Assembly: GCA_963576725.1 (NCBI GenBank)
Contig: OY755237.1
Location: forward strand, 60,565,873 to 60,629,872
Length of the DNA: 64,000 nucleotides
Origin: Azorinus chamasolen
Lineage: Eukaryota; Mollusca; Bivalvia; Cardiida; Solecurtidae
Direction: 5' to 3'
Positions within the stretch are counted from its first letter, which is position 1. Each line of letters begins with the position of its first letter. Below the pieces are notes generated by a model that was not told where the DNA came from, ran no database searches, and was given only the letters and a program-made list of their open reading frames with translations. Of the stretch, positions 63,180 through 64,000 are shown piece by piece. Both the position numbers and the translations under genes were made by a program.

Positions 63180-63227
63180 CTTAAAGAAATTAAAGGAATT
63201 TAGCATGCTAAACAACTGGATCAGAGT

Positions 63228-63384
63228 GGACTTACCCCTTTCCTTCATATAAACGCCATTTCTAGCATTTGCAAATTGAGTAGACCCAGATTAGACAGAC
63301 CAACTAGAAGCCGTCAAATCAGGATGTGCTCTGTTTGCTTTTGACACGATATTGATCTGATTCTACAGTTGCTGTCAAATTAAA
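63228..63384 (-). mobile_element. TTAA-MITE left part (reversed), truncated by an array element
   Basis: CCCCTTTCCTTCATATAAAC, hairpin remnants GACCAACTAGAAGCCG and TGATCTGATTCTACAGTTGC; stops at AAATTAAA, where ACAAGAGGG begins. Confidence 0.5.
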
Positions 63385-64000
63385 ACAAGAGGGCCAGATG
63401 GCCCTGACATCGCTCACCAGGCAATCAGAGGAGAAATTTTTCAAAGTTTTCACTATATGTTTCTATAGAAAACTAGCCACCCCCTGGGGCGGGCCAATTT
63501 TGATCCAAGGGCCATAATTTATACAACTTTGTAGTGGACCTGAACATGATGCTATGTGCCAAATATGAAAGCTAAGAACCTTCCAGTTTCTGAGGAAAAT
63601 ATTTTCAAATTTGACACTATATGTTTCTACTGCGAACTGGCTACCCCTGGGGCGGGGCCAATTTTGACCCCAGGGCCATAATTTATATAATTCTTGTAGA
63701 GGACCTAAACATGATGCTATGTGTCAAATATGAAAGCTGAGAGCCTTCCAGTTTCAGAGGAGAAGATTTTCAAAGTTGTCACTATATGTTTCTATTGAGA
63801 CATGGCTACCCATGGGGCGGGACCAATTTTGACCCCTGGGGCATAATGTATATAACTTTTGTAGAGGACCTGAACATGATCCAATGTGCCAAATATGAAA
63901 TCTAAGAATCCTGTAGATTCAGAGGAGAAAATTTTCAAAGTTTTCACTATATGTTTCTATTGAAAATTGGCCACCCCTGGGGTGGGGCCAATTTTGACCC
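63385..64000 (+). mobile_element. hairpin-ended tandem array element (R14), running off the right edge
   Basis: It starts ACAAGAGGGCCAGATGGCCC (5' hairpin) then GCTCACCAGGCAATC. ~150-bp units: GTTTCTATTGAAAACTGGCC, ACCCCTGGGGCGGGGCCAAT, TTGACCCCAGGGCCATAATT, GTAGAGGACCTGAACATGAT. It has the same left end as R5 and R6 but different units. The right end is not in the window. Confidence 0.72.

Noticed and set aside
9751..63179. ZNFX1 as the identity of the gene with the RZ finger
   Set aside because: ZNFX1 shares the CPNGHP...CG finger but not the downstream TGHILGRA, RLLTHLAM and WRYRTPISIDHL blocks, which follow the RNF213 order.

Overview
The window looks like animal nuclear DNA, most likely from a bivalve mollusc. 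It is A+T-rich, intron-rich and packed with short tandem-array elements ending in small hairpins, plus TTAA-flanked MITEs, CR1/L2-type LINEs and Penelope-type fragments. I can support one host gene. It is the 3' (C-terminal) part of an RNF213-like (mysterin) giant AAA+ ATPase / E3 ubiquitin ligase, read on the minus strand. Nine exons (63077-63179, 55201-55235, 37229-37329, 33801-33954, 29619-29793, 18241-18344, 11329-11386, 10535-10740, 9751-9880) all have AG/GT borders and agree in phase at all eight junctions. Together they give 1066 nt, about 355 codons, including the RZ-type zinc finger split over a 35-nt microexon and the next exon. Earlier exons lie beyond the right edge and the last ones beyond the left edge, or were not recognised.

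Everything else is intronic or flanking repeat. 1-9700 holds TTAA MITEs, a tRNA-like sequence and two tandem arrays (6495-7240, 7241-8960). 12890-16520 is one array element with another inserted into it. 17227-18077 is a MITE split by a TA-flanked element. 18552-20406 and 22254-28182 are hairpin-ended arrays; the second is split by a nearly intact minus-strand LINE (22863-27180) whose long ORF has one in-frame stop. 20908-21893 is a 985-bp foldback. 30406-31946 is a three-level nest of mobile elements.

38217-54336 is a 16.1-kb composite lying inside a single RNF213 intron. It is bounded by an 18-bp perfect terminal inverted repeat and built on ~300-bp units. It has been invaded by at least eight other elements, including two reverse-transcriptase pseudogenes arranged tail to tail, a Tc1/mariner remnant and a TTAA-flanked transposon. 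55560-59300 holds two more arrays, one carrying a near-consensus estrogen-response-type palindrome about once per repeat. 59508-60132 is a Penelope GIY-YIG endonuclease fragment. 61179-61735 is a 285-bp palindrome beside a tyrosine-recombinase remnant. A further hairpin-ended array runs off the right edge from 63385.

The most informative layers are: (i) the exon chain, which the repeats have expanded to >53 kb; (ii) an empty-site/filled-site pair showing that the dominant MITE targets TTAA; (iii) nested insertions showing that several unrelated-looking tandem arrays share ends (ACAAG at the left, TA at the right) and go into A-runs, an architecture resembling Helentron/HINE or bivalve 'pearl' elements; and (iv) distinct nuclear-receptor-site arrangements (DR1, DR2, IR3, ERR/SF-1 type) embedded in different array families.
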